DNA from: Pseudomonadota bacterium
GTDB taxonomy: Bacteria; Pseudomonadota; Alphaproteobacteria; Sphingomonadales; Sphingomonadaceae
Direction of reading: 5' to 3'
DNA length: 45,123 nucleotides
Assembly (NCBI GenBank): GCA_021794525.1
Contig: JAJYQP010000112.1
Span: 2,501 to 47,623, forward strand
The notes under the pieces are model-generated. The model was not told where the DNA came from, did not search any database, and saw only the letters and a program-made list of their open reading frames with translations. Both the position numbers and the translations under genes were made by a program. Every line of letters begins with the position of its first letter. Position 1 is the first letter of the stretch. This document shows positions 8,528 through 16,820 of this stretch, piece by piece.

Positions 8528-8926
8528 ATGAGCATCCTCGGCAAGATTTTCACCTGGTGGGACGGCGCCACTATCGGTACTTACCTGTGGAGCTGGCGGA
8601 ACGGCGAACAGGTCGGAACCGACGCGCAGGGCAACGCCTATTTCCGCTCCAGGAAAAAGAGCCCGGACGGGCGGGAGCGGCGCTGGGTTATTTACAAAGG
8701 CGCGAATGACGCCAGTCGCGTCCCTGCCGAATGGCACGGCTGGCTTCACGGCTCGCTCGACGGCGTTCCCCAAAGCGACCTGCCGCCGCCGCGAATCTGG
8801 GAAGCCGACTACACGCCCAATGCGACCGGCACCCCGGAGGCCTATCGCCCCGCAGGCGCGCTGGAGCGGGGCGGACGTCGTGCCTCCGCGAGCGGGGACT
8901 ACGAAGCCTGGTCGCCGGACGCCTGA
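8528..8926 (+). CDS. NADH:ubiquinone oxidoreductase NDUFA12-like subunit
   Basis: A 132-residue protein beginning MSILGKIFTWWDGATIGTYL. It carries the family's signature of a Trp-rich start, GNAYFRSRKK, RRWVIYKGANDASRVPAEWHGWLH and a C-terminal Pro/Arg tail. NDUFA12 (B17.2) is a supernumerary complex I subunit conserved in mitochondria and Alphaproteobacteria, where it sits on the hydrophilic arm; the gene usually lies outside the nuo operon, as here. The downstream DUF2155 gene follows by 5 bases, and the two are commonly neighbours in Alphaproteobacteria, so co-transcription is likely. Confidence 0.88.
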   Translation: MSILGKIFTWWDGATIGTYLWSWRNGEQVGTDAQGNAYFRSRKKSPDGRERRWVIYKGANDASRVPAEWHGWLHGSLDGVPQSDLPPPRIWEADYTPNATGTPEAYRPAGALERGGRRASASGDYEAWSPDA

Positions 8927-8931
8927 CCGCC

Positions 8932-9543
8932 ATGGTTCGGGCGTTTCCCCTCCTGACGCTGGCCCTTCTCGTCGCCGCCTGTTCGAAGGCGCCGCCGCCG
9001 CCCAAGCCCGTCGAGACGGAAGTGCCAGCGGAACTGCGCGCCAGTGCTGCCGCTCCCGCAATCACGCCAGCGGGAGCCGCCATCGGCACGCCGATGAAGG
9101 ACCGCGTGGCGACGCTCGGCCTCCTCAACAAACGCAACAACATCGCCCAGGACCTCTCCATGAAGCCGGGCGAGACGAAGCGGGTTGGCGACGTGATCGT
9201 CGCGCTCAAGGCCTGCGAGCGCACTGCGCCTTGGGAAATGCCCCGCCAGACCGGCGCCTTCGTGCAGATCTGGGTGCGCGAGGGCCGCGAGGGCACCGGC
9301 TTCGGCAAGGTTTTTTCAGGCTGGCTGTTTCGCGAATCGCCCAGCCTGAACGTAGTCGAGCACCCGATCTACGACGTCTGGGTCAAGGACTGCACGATGC
9401 GCTTCCCGGGCGAGGAAGGAACCACGGCGCCGGCGACCGGCTCACCTGCCGCCGCCGCGAAACCGCGCTCGGTCCCTTCCGCCACACCGACGGCATCGCC
9501 CCGTGCGGCACCCGAGCCCGCCGAGAACGACGCCACCGCCTGA
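8932..9543 (+). CDS. DUF2155 domain lipoprotein
   Basis: A 203-residue protein with a lipobox signal (LALLVAACSK, cysteine about residue 18) and a Pro/Ala linker. The conserved DUF2155 core runs about residues 60-155: ATLGLLNKRNN, KRVGDVIVALKACERTAPWE, AFVQIWVREGREG, FSGWLFRESPSLNVVEHPIYDVWVKDC. The paired cysteines in KACERT and VKDC are typical of the domain. The C-terminal 45 residues are low-complexity Ala/Thr/Pro. Function is unknown; the protein is predicted periplasmic and membrane-anchored. Its 3' 175 bases overlap the 3' end of aat on the other strand, including the conserved YDVWVKDC segment. Confidence 0.85.
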   Translation: MVRAFPLLTLALLVAACSKAPPPPKPVETEVPAELRASAAAPAITPAGAAIGTPMKDRVATLGLLNKRNNIAQDLSMKPGETKRVGDVIVALKACERTAPWEMPRQTGAFVQIWVREGREGTGFGKVFSGWLFRESPSLNVVEHPIYDVWVKDCTMRFPGEEGTTAPATGSPAAAAKPRSVPSATPTASPRAAPEPAENDATA

Positions 9544-10172
9544 GGGAGCGAGCCGGCGACCCCGTCGCGGGCGGCTTGCAATCGCGCCAGATATTCCGCC
9601 TGCGGAATCGCGACCGCCCCGAGCGAGGCGAGGTGGGTGGTCATGAACTGGCAATCGAGCAGCCTGAACCCCGCGCGGCGCAGTGAGACCACCAGCCACG
9701 CGAGCGCGACCTTGCTGGCATTGTCGGCGCGGCTGAACATGCTTTCGCCGCAGAACACCCGGTCGAAGGCGACGCCGTAGAGCCCGCCCGCCAGCACTTC
9801 GTCGCCGCTATCGCCCGGCAGCCAGCATTCGATCGAGTGGGCGTGACCGGCGGCGTGCAAGGCGAGATAGCTCGCCTCGATCCGGCGACTGATCCAGCTT
9901 TCGGCATGCTCCTCGCGCGGAGCTGCGCATTCCGCCATCACCGCGCCGAATGCCGCATCGCAGCTGACCCGGAAGCGATCCTGTCGGAGCACCTTGGCCA
10001 GGCTCTTGGACAGCCGGAATTCGTCGAGCGGAAGGATTGCCCGCTCACGCGGTTCGACCCAGTAGACTTCCGGATCGTCACGGTGGTCGGCCATCGGGAA
10101 GATGCCGCTGCGATAGGCGAGCAGCAGCAGTTCGACGGGGATGGGATCCGGGGGGCGGGCGGGGGCGTGCAT
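9369..10172 (-). CDS. aat: leucyl/phenylalanyl-tRNA-protein transferase
   Basis: A 267-residue Aat. It transfers Leu or Phe from aminoacyl-tRNA to proteins with N-terminal Arg or Lys, marking them for ClpS/ClpAP degradation (N-degron pathway). Family motifs: YRSGIFPMADH near the N-terminus, YWVEPRERAILPL, the central HSIECWLPG and LAGGLYGVAFDRVFCGESMFSRADNASKVAL, and LLDCQFMTTHLASLGA. After ARLQAARD there is a low-complexity Ala/Gly/Ser stretch of about 45 residues, then GKRIVQSLTQTS. That end resembles the QS-x-(S/T)QTS terminus known from alphaproteobacterial Aat, so I think the stop at 9369 is real even though it lies inside the opposing DUF2155 gene. Confidence 0.88.
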   Translation of the reverse strand: MHAPARPPDPIPVELLLLAYRSGIFPMADHRDDPEVYWVEPRERAILPLDEFRLSKSLAKVLRQDRFRVSCDAAFGAVMAECAAPREEHAESWISRRIEASYLALHAAGHAHSIECWLPGDSGDEVLAGGLYGVAFDRVFCGESMFSRADNASKVALAWLVVSLRRAGFRLLDCQFMTTHLASLGAVAIPQAEYLARLQAARDGVAGSLPQAVASFSAGSGAARGDAVGVAEGTERGFAAAAGEPVAGAVVPSSPGKRIVQSLTQTS

Positions 10173-10215
10173 CGCCGGTGCAACCTAGCAGCAACAGGCA
10201 CGCAATGACATCGGC

Positions 10216-10244
10216 TTGCCATTGCCGCCCGCGGCGCGTAGGGG
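10216..10244 (+). promoter_or_regulatory. candidate sigma-70 promoter for tRNA-Trp
   Basis: A -35-like TTGCCA at 10216-10221 and a weak -10-like TAGGGG at 10239-10244 are separated by 17 bases. They lie 15 bases before the mature tRNA start. The spacing is right but the -10 match is poor, so this is a suggestion only. Confidence 0.3.
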
Positions 10245-10258
10245 CCGCGTCCGGCTGC

Positions 10259-10334
10259 AGGGGTGTAGCTCAGCTGGTAGAGCATCGGTCTCCAAAACCG
10301 AGGGCCACGGGTTCGAATCCTGTCACCCCTGCCA
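10259..10334 (+). tRNA. trnW: tRNA-Trp (anticodon CCA)
   Basis: A complete cloverleaf of 76 bases. The acceptor arm AGGGGTG (10259-10265) pairs with CACCCCT (10324-10330), followed by discriminator G and an encoded CCA. The D-arm contains AGCTCAGCTGGTAGAGC. The anticodon CCA is at 10292-10294 in the loop of TCGGTCTCCAAAACCGA, and the T-arm carries GGTTCGAATCC. In many Alphaproteobacteria tRNA-Trp directly precedes secE-nusG; here a GT87 gene lies between them. Confidence 0.97.
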
Positions 10335-10353
10335 TTTCTTCACCTCGTGGTTT

Positions 10354-10375
10354 CGAGCCGGCCTCCGCCGGCTCG
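10354..10375 (+). terminator. hairpin after tRNA-Trp, possible terminator
   Basis: CGAGCCGG (10354-10361) pairs with CCGGCTCG (10368-10375) around a six-base loop. It lies 20 bases after the tRNA, but only a weak T-containing tract follows (TCCTC). It could be a terminator or a processing/stability hairpin. Confidence 0.4.
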
Positions 10376-10489
10376 TCCTCGGCGCTGCTTCTCCCTTCTG
10401 TCGAGCGCCTGTGCGCGCCGCCCATATCGCGTCCCTGCAGCGCCGTTAGGCGCGCTGGAAAATTAATGCAGGTGAGCTAAGCGGGTCGG

Positions 10490-11668
10490 ATGGGGCCTTG
10501 GGATTACTGGGTGAAGCGCGCCAAATGGCTGAACGCGGGGCGGGTGCGCGGCTATGCGCTGATCGTCGGGCTGGCCGCGCTGATGATCCTCGCGTTTGCC
10601 TGGCGCGAGGCGATGGGAACGACCGGCAGCGATTTCCTCGCCTTCTGGGGTGCCGGGCAGATCACCGCCGAGGGCGATCCCGCCGCCGCCTATGACCTTG
10701 CCGTGCAGGAGCGGGTCCAGACCGCGACCGGCTCGCGCGGCTGGTTCGCGTTCGTCAATCCGCCGCCGTTCCTGTTCGTCACTGCGCCGCTCGGGCTGCT
10801 TCCCTTTTCGGTGGCCTGGCCGTGTTGGGTCGCGGCGACCTACGCGCTCTGGGCGTCCGTATCGATCCGTGCCTTCCCGAGGCTGTGGCCGATCGTGCTG
10901 GCCTATCCCGGTGCGCTGATCGGCGCGACCCATGCCCAGACCGGCCTCCTCACCGGCGCCTTGCTGGTCTTCGCGGCGACCCGCCTCGACCGTCGCCCAC
11001 GTGCCGCGGGCGCGGCGGTGGGGGCGCTGATCATCAAGCCGCATCTCGCCGTGCTGCTGCCTTTCTGGCTCGCTGCCGATGCCCGCTGGCGAGCATTTCT
11101 CGCGGCCGGAGCAACCGCCGCGGCGCTGCTCGCAGCAAGCGCGCTGGCGTTCGGCCCATTGATCTTCCCCGCCTATGCGACGAGCTGGAACGCAAGCGCA
11201 AAGCTGATGCGCGAGGCCGATTACGACTTCCTGATGCGGATGTGCACCGCCTATGCCCCCTCGCGCCACTATCTCGGCAATGGCGCAGCGCTGGCGGTCG
11301 CCGGATTGTTCGCGCTCGCGATGGTCGCGGTCGCGGTGCTGTCGTGGCGAAGGTTCGGGGGCGACGCGCACGCCAGCGGTGCGGCGGTGCTGGCGGCGAC
11401 AGCGCTCGCCTCGCCCTATCTGTTCAACTACGACCTCGCCTTCCTGGTGGTGCCGACACTGTGGCTGGTCGAGCAGGGCCTGGCGAAAGGCTTTCGCAAT
11501 TACGAGAAGGCGGCGCTCGTCCTGCTGTGGCTGGCACCCTATGCCACCCGCGCGGCCGCGCTTCCTCTGGGGGTTAACCTGATGCCGCTCGCCTCGCTGG
11601 CGCTGCTGGTTCTGGTCTGGAGTCGCGGCGGCGGCCAGCCGCTTGCAAAGGACGCCACGCCGTCCTAA
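10490..11668 (+). CDS. GT87 family (DUF2029) polyprenyl-phosphate-mannose-type glycosyltransferase
   Basis: A 392-residue integral membrane protein with about nine to ten hydrophobic segments. After the first membrane helix it has GTTGSDFLAFWGAGQI, the acidic luminal/periplasmic loop typical of C-type glycosyltransferases, then AAYDLAVQERV and NPPPFLFVTAPLGLLPF. Conserved later features are IIKPHLAVLLPFWLAADARWRAF and SPYLFNYDLAFLVVP. GT87 enzymes use polyprenyl-phosphate sugars outside the cytoplasmic membrane; the acceptor here is unknown. It lies alone between tRNA-Trp and secE, with 131 bases before secE. Confidence 0.8.
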   Translation: MGPWDYWVKRAKWLNAGRVRGYALIVGLAALMILAFAWREAMGTTGSDFLAFWGAGQITAEGDPAAAYDLAVQERVQTATGSRGWFAFVNPPPFLFVTAPLGLLPFSVAWPCWVAATYALWASVSIRAFPRLWPIVLAYPGALIGATHAQTGLLTGALLVFAATRLDRRPRAAGAAVGALIIKPHLAVLLPFWLAADARWRAFLAAGATAAALLAASALAFGPLIFPAYATSWNASAKLMREADYDFLMRMCTAYAPSRHYLGNGAALAVAGLFALAMVAVAVLSWRRFGGDAHASGAAVLAATALASPYLFNYDLAFLVVPTLWLVEQGLAKGFRNYEKAALVLLWLAPYATRAAALPLGVNLMPLASLALLVLVWSRGGGQPLAKDATPS

Positions 11669-11799
11669 GAGCGGCGCGCTTTCCGACATCGGAATCTTCG
11701 CCAGCGCCGCTCCCGGTCTTGATCCGGGGCGGCGGCGAACCCATTCCCGAAAACGGCAAGCCCCGTACGTTTGTCGATTCCGAAGGATCATCCGCCGTC

Positions 11800-12006
11800 A
11801 TGGCCGACAACAGCCGCAAGACCTCGCCCGCCGAGTTCCTGAACCAGGTCCGCACCGAGGCCCGCAAGATCGTGTGGCCGACGCGCGAGGAGACGGTGAA
11901 GACCGCGATCTTCGTCTTCATCATGATGCTGATCCTGTCGATCTTCTTCCTCGGCATCGATTCGATTTTCGGCGCAATCGTCGGCTGGCTTCTCGGCCTC
12001 GTCTGA
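11800..12006 (+). CDS. secE: preprotein translocase subunit SecE
   Basis: A 68-residue single-span SecE: cytoplasmic MADNSRKTSPAEFLNQVRTEARKIVWPTREET, then one membrane helix IFVFIMMLILSIFFLGIDSIF. The VWPTREET motif before the helix is diagnostic. SecE clamps the SecY channel. ATG 11800 is preferred over an upstream in-frame ATG at 11719 because homologues start right before the amphipathic helix. nusG follows after 25 bases. Confidence 0.95.
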   Translation: MADNSRKTSPAEFLNQVRTEARKIVWPTREETVKTAIFVFIMMLILSIFFLGIDSIFGAIVGWLLGLV

Positions 12007-12031
12007 CGCGCATATTCACACAGGGCATTTC

Positions 12032-12568
12032 ATGGCACGCTGGTACATCATCCACGCCTATTCCGGGTTCGAGAACAAGGTTCGCGATTCGATCATTTCG
12101 GAAGCGGAGCGCCTCGGTCTCTCCTCGGGCGTCGAGCAGGTCGAGGTGCCGACCGAAACGGTGACCGAGGTGAAGCGGGGCAAGAAGGTGCAGGTCGAGC
12201 GCAAGTTCATGCCCGGCTACGTGCTGGCCAAGCTGAACATGACCGACGATGTCTATCACCTTATCAAGAACACCCCGAAGGTGACCGGCTTCCTCGGCAC
12301 CAACAACAAGCCGCAGGCCATTTCCGAGAAGGAGGCCGCGCGCTATTTCGGCGGAGTGGAAGAGGCCAAGGCCGCGCCCAAGAAGCAGGTCAGTGTCGAT
12401 TACGAGATCGGCGACCAGGTCAAGGTGCTCGACGGCCCATTCGCCAGCTTCAACGGCCTCGTGGAAGAGCTCGATTTCGACAAGCAGAAGGTCAAGGTCT
12501 CCGTCTCGATCTTCGGCCGCGCCACGCCGGTCGAACTCGATTTCGAGCAGGTCGAGCTCAGCAAGTAG
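12032..12568 (+). CDS. nusG: transcription termination/antitermination protein NusG
   Basis: A 178-residue NusG: N-terminal NGN domain (MARWYIIHAYSGFENKV, KFMPGYVLAKL, VTGFLGTN) and C-terminal KOW domain from about residue 120 (YEIGDQVKVLDGPFASFNGLVEELD ... VELDFEQVELSK). It binds RNA polymerase and links it to Rho or ribosomes. It sits directly after secE, the normal bacterial order. A convergent protease gene separates it from rplK. Confidence 0.97.
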   Translation: MARWYIIHAYSGFENKVRDSIISEAERLGLSSGVEQVEVPTETVTEVKRGKKVQVERKFMPGYVLAKLNMTDDVYHLIKNTPKVTGFLGTNNKPQAISEKEAARYFGGVEEAKAAPKKQVSVDYEIGDQVKVLDGPFASFNGLVEELDFDKQKVKVSVSIFGRATPVELDFEQVELSK

Positions 12569-12591
12569 GCGCCGACCCAGCCGGCGGCGCC
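12568..12591. other. hairpin between nusG and convergent protease gene
   Basis: GGCGCCG (12568-12574) and CGGCGCC (12585-12591) form a perfect 7-bp stem around ten bases in the 39-base gap between two converging genes. There is no T tract on either side, so a terminator role is uncertain. Confidence 0.35.
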
Positions 12592-12607
12592 CCGCGGTAC
12601 CGCAGGT

Positions 12608-13690
12608 TCATCGCGCGCAGGCGGCCGGGCTTTCCGACCTGATCCGGGTCGCGTGGGCGTTTGTCTTCATGATGATCGTGCTCGCCTCGCACCGCTTCAG
12701 CTGGAAGCGAACCTTCCGGTTGTGAAAGTCCAGCGAGACCTTGCGGAAGTTTTCCATCACGTCGGTACCGAGCAGCAGCGAAGGCTGTTTATCGATGCCG
12801 AAGACCTCGAACGGCGGTATATCGGCAAAAGCGATCGGCACGTTCTGAAGCACGACCGAGCCGAGTTTGAGTTCGCGCACGATCGCAATCGGCATCTTTG
12901 AAGTTGTTCCGGTGACACCGGTCACCTCCACTTCCGTGAATTGGCTTCTGTTGCGACTGAGGAGGCGATCGCGCAGGATATTGTTGCCAATGGAGATCTC
13001 CGAACCCGTATCGACCACGGCATCGATTCGCTCGCGATTCGCGCGCACCTGGGTAAGGACCAACTGACCTTTGCGCAGTCGCGCGGTCACGACGATCTCA
13101 TCGGAATATTTAGGCGGCGGCGTTCGTCCCTCGTCTACCGAGATCAGCCGGTTCTCGAAATCCATCATCAGCCGCCGCTCGACCAGCGCGTCCAGCCCCA
13201 GCATGCCGTGCGCGCCAAGGTCGCGCTCACGCAGCACGGGCACCTGCAAGTTATAGACCTTTGTCGGACCCACCTCGAGCTCTTCCACCCTCACCCGGTC
13301 GACGAGCTGGGTGTCGGTTATCGAATTGAGGATCGTCCGGGAACCCGCAGGCAGTTTGAGCCGGTTGGCGATCCGCTCCCCGACCACTGAGCTATCCGCG
13401 CCGCTGTCGACCACGAAGCGATAGGGTCCGGTGCCGTTGATGGTGACGGCAACAGTCATGCGGCTTTCGACCTTGCGCGCGTCGATATCGCTGCCACCGA
13501 TCGCCAGCGTGTCGTCGATATCGGCCGGGGTGAGCACGGGCATCTTGCCCCTTGCCGTATCGACGCGCTCGGGCGGCGCTTCGGCCGCAATCGCGCCTCC
13601 GGTGTCGGCGGCTGCCTGCGACGGCAGGGCAGCGACTGCCAACAGCGTGGCCACCGTCCCGGCCCGTCGGTGTAGTGCGCCCAAGCTCAT
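12608..13690 (-). CDS. secreted two-domain retropepsin-like aspartic protease
   Basis: A 360-residue protein with a signal peptide (TVATLLAVAALPSQAAA, cleavage near residue 29). Two retropepsin-like repeats follow: the first with YRFVVDSGADSSVVG (about residue 90) and MLGLDAL...MMDFENRLI, the second with RIDAVVDTGSEISIGN (about 225) and LLLGTDVMENF...SLDFHNRKVRF. D-S/T-G is the catalytic motif of aspartic peptidases; having one per half suggests an intramolecular pseudodimer. Substrates are unknown; the location should be periplasmic. It is inserted antisense between nusG and rplK. An alternative is a non-proteolytic clan AA protein. Confidence 0.8.
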   Translation of the reverse strand: MSLGALHRRAGTVATLLAVAALPSQAAADTGGAIAAEAPPERVDTARGKMPVLTPADIDDTLAIGGSDIDARKVESRMTVAVTINGTGPYRFVVDSGADSSVVGERIANRLKLPAGSRTILNSITDTQLVDRVRVEELEVGPTKVYNLQVPVLRERDLGAHGMLGLDALVERRLMMDFENRLISVDEGRTPPPKYSDEIVVTARLRKGQLVLTQVRANRERIDAVVDTGSEISIGNNILRDRLLSRNRSQFTEVEVTGVTGTTSKMPIAIVRELKLGSVVLQNVPIAFADIPPFEVFGIDKQPSLLLGTDVMENFRKVSLDFHNRKVRFQLKRCEASTIIMKTNAHATRIRSESPAACAR

Positions 13691-13921
13691 CCGCTCATGC
13701 TACACCCCATCGCGGTTCGATCCAAACACGCTCGACCGAGCCGAAGCGCCCTTCGTCGAGCCCATGGCTTGCAATCCCTGCGGTTTTCGCTATGCGCGCG
13801 CCTTCCCACGCACAGGCACCGGGAACCCACGCGGGAGATTCGCCCCAGGGCGCATCGCTCGACCGCTTACCATGAGCCTTCGGCCTGACCGCCGGGGCAA
13901 CAGTGAGAAAGGAGGCCAGCA

Positions 13922-14353
13922 ATGGCCAAGAAGATAACCGGCTATATCAAGCTGCAGGTGCCGGCGGGCACTGCCAACCCCTCGCCCCCGATCGGCCCTG
14001 CCCTGGGTCAACGCGGCGTCAACATCATGGAATTCTGCAAGGCCTTCAACGCGGCGACCGATTCGCTCGAGAAGAACATGCCGATTCCCACGATCATCAC
14101 CGTCTATGCGGACCGCTCGTTCAGTTTCGTCACCAAGACGCCGCCGGCGACCTTCCTCATCAAGAAGGCCGCCAAGCTGAAATCGGGTTCGAAGGAGCCG
14201 GGCAAGATCAAGGCCGGCACCATCAAGCGCAGCCAGCTGTCCGAAATCGCCGAGATGAAGATGAAGGACCTGAACGCCAACGATATCGAGCAGGCGACCA
14301 AGATCATCGAAGGCTCCGCGCGTTCGATGGGCCTCGAAGTGGTGGAGGGCTGA
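13922..14353 (+). CDS. rplK: 50S ribosomal protein L11
   Basis: A 143-residue L11 with a strong AAAGGAGG ribosome site 8 bases before ATG 13922. Hallmarks: the N-terminal domain [37 protein letters not shown] and the C-terminal RNA-binding domain with [13 protein letters not shown] and the [26 protein letters not shown] end. It binds the 23S rRNA GTPase-associated region. It begins the rplK-rplA pair, with rplA 4 bases downstream. Confidence 0.98.
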   Translation: MAKKITGYIKLQVPAGTANPSPPIGPALGQRGVNIMEFCKAFNAATDSLEKNMPIPTIITVYADRSFSFVTKTPPATFLIKKAAKLKSGSKEPGKIKAGTIKRSQLSEIAEMKMKDLNANDIEQATKIIEGSARSMGLEVVEG

Positions 14354-14357
14354 TCCG

Positions 14358-15050
14358 ATGGCAAAGCAGACGAAAATCCAGAAGGTCCGGGCCGAGATCG
14401 ACCGCGAGAAGCTTTACACCGTCGACGAGGCGCTCGGCCTCCTGCGCACGCACAAGCGCAAGTTCGACGAGACCGTCGAGGTTGCCATGAACCTCGGCGT
14501 CGATCCGCGCCACGCCGACCAGATGGTCCGCGGCATGGTCTCGCTACCCTCGGGCACCGGCAAGGACGTCAAGGTCGCAGTGTTCGCCCGCGGCGACAAT
14601 GTCCAGAAGGCGCTCGACGCCGGCGCGGACAAGGTCGGTGCAGAAGACCTCATGGAAGACATGCAGGCCGGCAATCTCGACTATGACCGCGTGATCGCGA
14701 CCCCCGACATGATGGGCGTGGTCGGTCGTCTCGGCAAGGTGCTGGGCCCCAAGGGTCTGATGCCGAACCCGAAGCTCGGCACCGTCACCCCTAACGTCGC
14801 GCAGGCGGTCAAGGACGCCAAGGGCGGTCAGGTCGAGTTCCGCGTCGAGAAGCAGGGCATCATCCACTCGGGCATCGGCAAGCTGTCGTTTTCGGACGAT
14901 GCGCTCAAGGCGAACTTCAAGGCGCTGACCGAGGCGGTGGTGAAGTCCAAGCCGTCGGGCTCGAAGGGCAAGTATGTCCGCAAGGTGACGCTCACCAGCT
15001 CGATGGGCCCCGGCCTCAAGGTCGATCTGGCAGAGGTCGAAGGGGCGTAA
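14358..15050 (+). CDS. rplA: 50S ribosomal protein L1
   Basis: A 230-residue L1: [89 protein letters not shown] and the C-terminal [18 protein letters not shown]1 forms the L1 stalk and represses its own mRNA in many bacteria. It is immediately downstream of rplK. The usual followers rplJ-rplL are not in the window: a terminator and mmsA come next. Confidence 0.98.
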   Translation: MAKQTKIQKVRAEIDREKLYTVDEALGLLRTHKRKFDETVEVAMNLGVDPRHADQMVRGMVSLPSGTGKDVKVAVFARGDNVQKALDAGADKVGAEDLMEDMQAGNLDYDRVIATPDMMGVVGRLGKVLGPKGLMPNPKLGTVTPNVAQAVKDAKGGQVEFRVEKQGIIHSGIGKLSFSDDALKANFKALTEAVVKSKPSGSKGKYVRKVTLTSSMGPGLKVDLAEVEGA

Positions 15051-15183
15051 GCACGCCGAGCGCGGCCAGCGGTGGTCGGACCGCAAGGTCCGCAAGGCCG
15101 AACGGCCGCCCGCAGCGCCGCAAGGTGCGAGGATAGCCAAGGGGCCGGACGGTCCCGCCGGCGCTTGAGGCAAACAGGCAAAC

Positions 15184-15214
15184 GGGCCGGTGGAGCGATC
15201 CGCCGGCCCTTTTT
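15184..15214 (+). terminator. Rho-independent terminator after rplK-rplA
   Basis: GGGCCGG-TGGA pairs with TCC-G-CCGGCCC around a short GCGA loop and is followed directly by TTTTT. This is a classic intrinsic terminator, 133 bases after the rplA stop, before mmsA. The bases between the rplA stop and the hairpin hold no gene that I can support. Confidence 0.85.
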
Positions 15215-15278
15215 CGTAGGCCGGAAGGTTGAAAATGCGACCGGTTCGGCCCAAGCGGCGCGGCGAGGAGAGAATTTC

Positions 15279-16778
15279 ATGCGTGTCATCGACCATTTCA
15301 TCGCCGGCGGCACCGGGGGTGCGGGGGGAAGCCGCAAGCATCGGGTCTGGAACCCGTCGACCGGGGAGGTACAGGCCGAGGTGCCATTGGGCGATGCGGC
15401 GCTGCTGGAGCGCGCGGTCGCGGCGGCGAAGAAGGTCCAGCCCGAGTGGGCAGCGACCAACCCGCAGAAGCGCGCCCGCATCATGTTCGCCTTCAAGGAG
15501 CTGGTGGAGGCGAACAGGCAGGAGCTCGCCGAACTGCTCGCCAGCGAGCACGGCAAGGTGGTGGACGATGCGCAGGGCGATATCCAGCGGGGGCTCGAGG
15601 TGATCGAATACGCCTGCGGCATCCCGCAGGTCCTGAAGGGCGAATACACGCTCGGTGCCGGGCCGGGGATCGATGTCTATTCGATGCGCGTGCCGCTCGG
15701 CATCGGGGCGGGCATCACGCCGTTCAACTTCCCGGCGATGATCCCGATGTGGATGTTCGGCATGGCGATCGCGGCGGGCAACGCCTTCATCCTCAAGCCC
15801 TCGGAACGCGACCCCAGCGTGCCGGTGCGGCTGGCCGAGCTGTTCATCGAGGCGGGGGCGCCCGAGGGGCTGCTCCAGGTCGTCCACGGCGACAAGGCTA
15901 TGGTGGACGCGATCCTCGATCATCCCGACATCGCGGCGGTCAGCTTCGTCGGCTCCAGCGACATCGCGCACTACGTCTATCGGCGCGGCGTCGATGCGGG
16001 GAAGCGCGTGCAGGCGATGGGCGGGGCCAAGAACCACGGCATCGTCATGCCCGACGCCGATCTCGACCAGGTGGTGAACGACCTCGCGGGCGCCGCCTTC
16101 GGCAGTGCGGGCGAGCGCTGCATGGCGCTGCCGGTGGTGGTCCCGGTGGGCGAGGACACGGCCGACAGGCTGCGCGAAAAGCTGATCCCGGCTATCAACG
16201 CCCTGCGCGTCGGTGTCTCGACCGACAGGGACGCGCATTACGGCCCCGTCGTCACCCCCGAGCACAAGGCGCGCGTCGAGCAGTGGATCGACACCGCCGA
16301 ACAGGAAGGCGGAGAGATCGTGATCGACGGCCGCGGCTTCAGTCTGCAGGGCCACGAGAACGGCTTCTTCATCGGCCCCACGCTGATCGACCGGGTGACG
16401 CCGCAGATGAAGAGCTACCGGGAAGAAATCTTCGGACCGGTGCTCCAGATCGTGCGCGCGAAGGATTTCGAGGAGGCGGTACGTCTCCCGTCGGAGCACC
16501 AGTACGGCAATGGCGTCGCCATCTTCACCCGCAACGGCCATGCCGCGCGCGAATTCGCGAGCCGGGTCAACGTGGGCATGGTCGGGATCAACGTGCCGAT
16601 CCCGGTGCCCGTCGCCTATCACAGCTTCGGCGGCTGGAAGCGCAGCGCCTTCGGCGACACCAACCAGTACGGCACCGAAGGCCTGAAGTTCTGGACCAGG
16701 GTCAAGACCGTCACCCAGCGCTGGCCGGATGGCGGCGGCGACGGCTCCAACGCCTTCGTTATTCCCACGATGGGGTGA
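15279..16778 (+). CDS. mmsA: CoA-acylating methylmalonate-semialdehyde dehydrogenase
   Basis: A 499-residue ALDH-superfamily enzyme that converts methylmalonate semialdehyde (or malonate semialdehyde) plus CoA and NAD to propionyl-CoA (or acetyl-CoA) with CO2 release, in valine, thymine and inositol breakdown. Signatures: WNPSTGEVQAEVPLG, GITPFNFPAMIPMWMFGMAIAAGN, ILKPSERDPSVP, VSFVGSSDIAHYVY, the MMSDH-type MGGAKNHGIVMPDAD where other ALDHs carry the general-base Glu, and the catalytic cysteine in GSAGERCMA. GAGGAG lies about 10 bases before ATG 15279. It has no valine-pathway neighbours here. Confidence 0.93.
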   Translation: MRVIDHFIAGGTGGAGGSRKHRVWNPSTGEVQAEVPLGDAALLERAVAAAKKVQPEWAATNPQKRARIMFAFKELVEANRQELAELLASEHGKVVDDAQGDIQRGLEVIEYACGIPQVLKGEYTLGAGPGIDVYSMRVPLGIGAGITPFNFPAMIPMWMFGMAIAAGNAFILKPSERDPSVPVRLAELFIEAGAPEGLLQVVHGDKAMVDAILDHPDIAAVSFVGSSDIAHYVYRRGVDAGKRVQAMGGAKNHGIVMPDADLDQVVNDLAGAAFGSAGERCMALPVVVPVGEDTADRLREKLIPAINALRVGVSTDRDAHYGPVVTPEHKARVEQWIDTAEQEGGEIVIDGRGFSLQGHENGFFIGPTLIDRVTPQMKSYREEIFGPVLQIVRAKDFEEAVRLPSEHQYGNGVAIFTRNGHAAREFASRVNVGMVGINVPIPVPVAYHSFGGWKRSAFGDTNQYGTEGLKFWTRVKTVTQRWPDGGGDGSNAFVIPTMG

Positions 16779-16806
16779 GGGTCGGGCGCCTGCGGGTGCC
16801 AAGGTT

Positions 16807-16820
16807 TTGCCTGTTGGCAA
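16807..16820. promoter_or_regulatory. perfect palindrome TTGCC-TGTT-GGCAA
   Basis: A 5-4-5 inverted repeat lies 29 bases after the mmsA stop and about 230 bases before mobA. Its geometry matches a Crp/Fnr-family operator, but the arms (TTGCC/GGCAA) differ from the TTGAY/RTCAA arms seen elsewhere in the window. It may be an operator for another regulator or chance. The rest of 16821-17046 shows no supportable gene. Confidence 0.3.
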
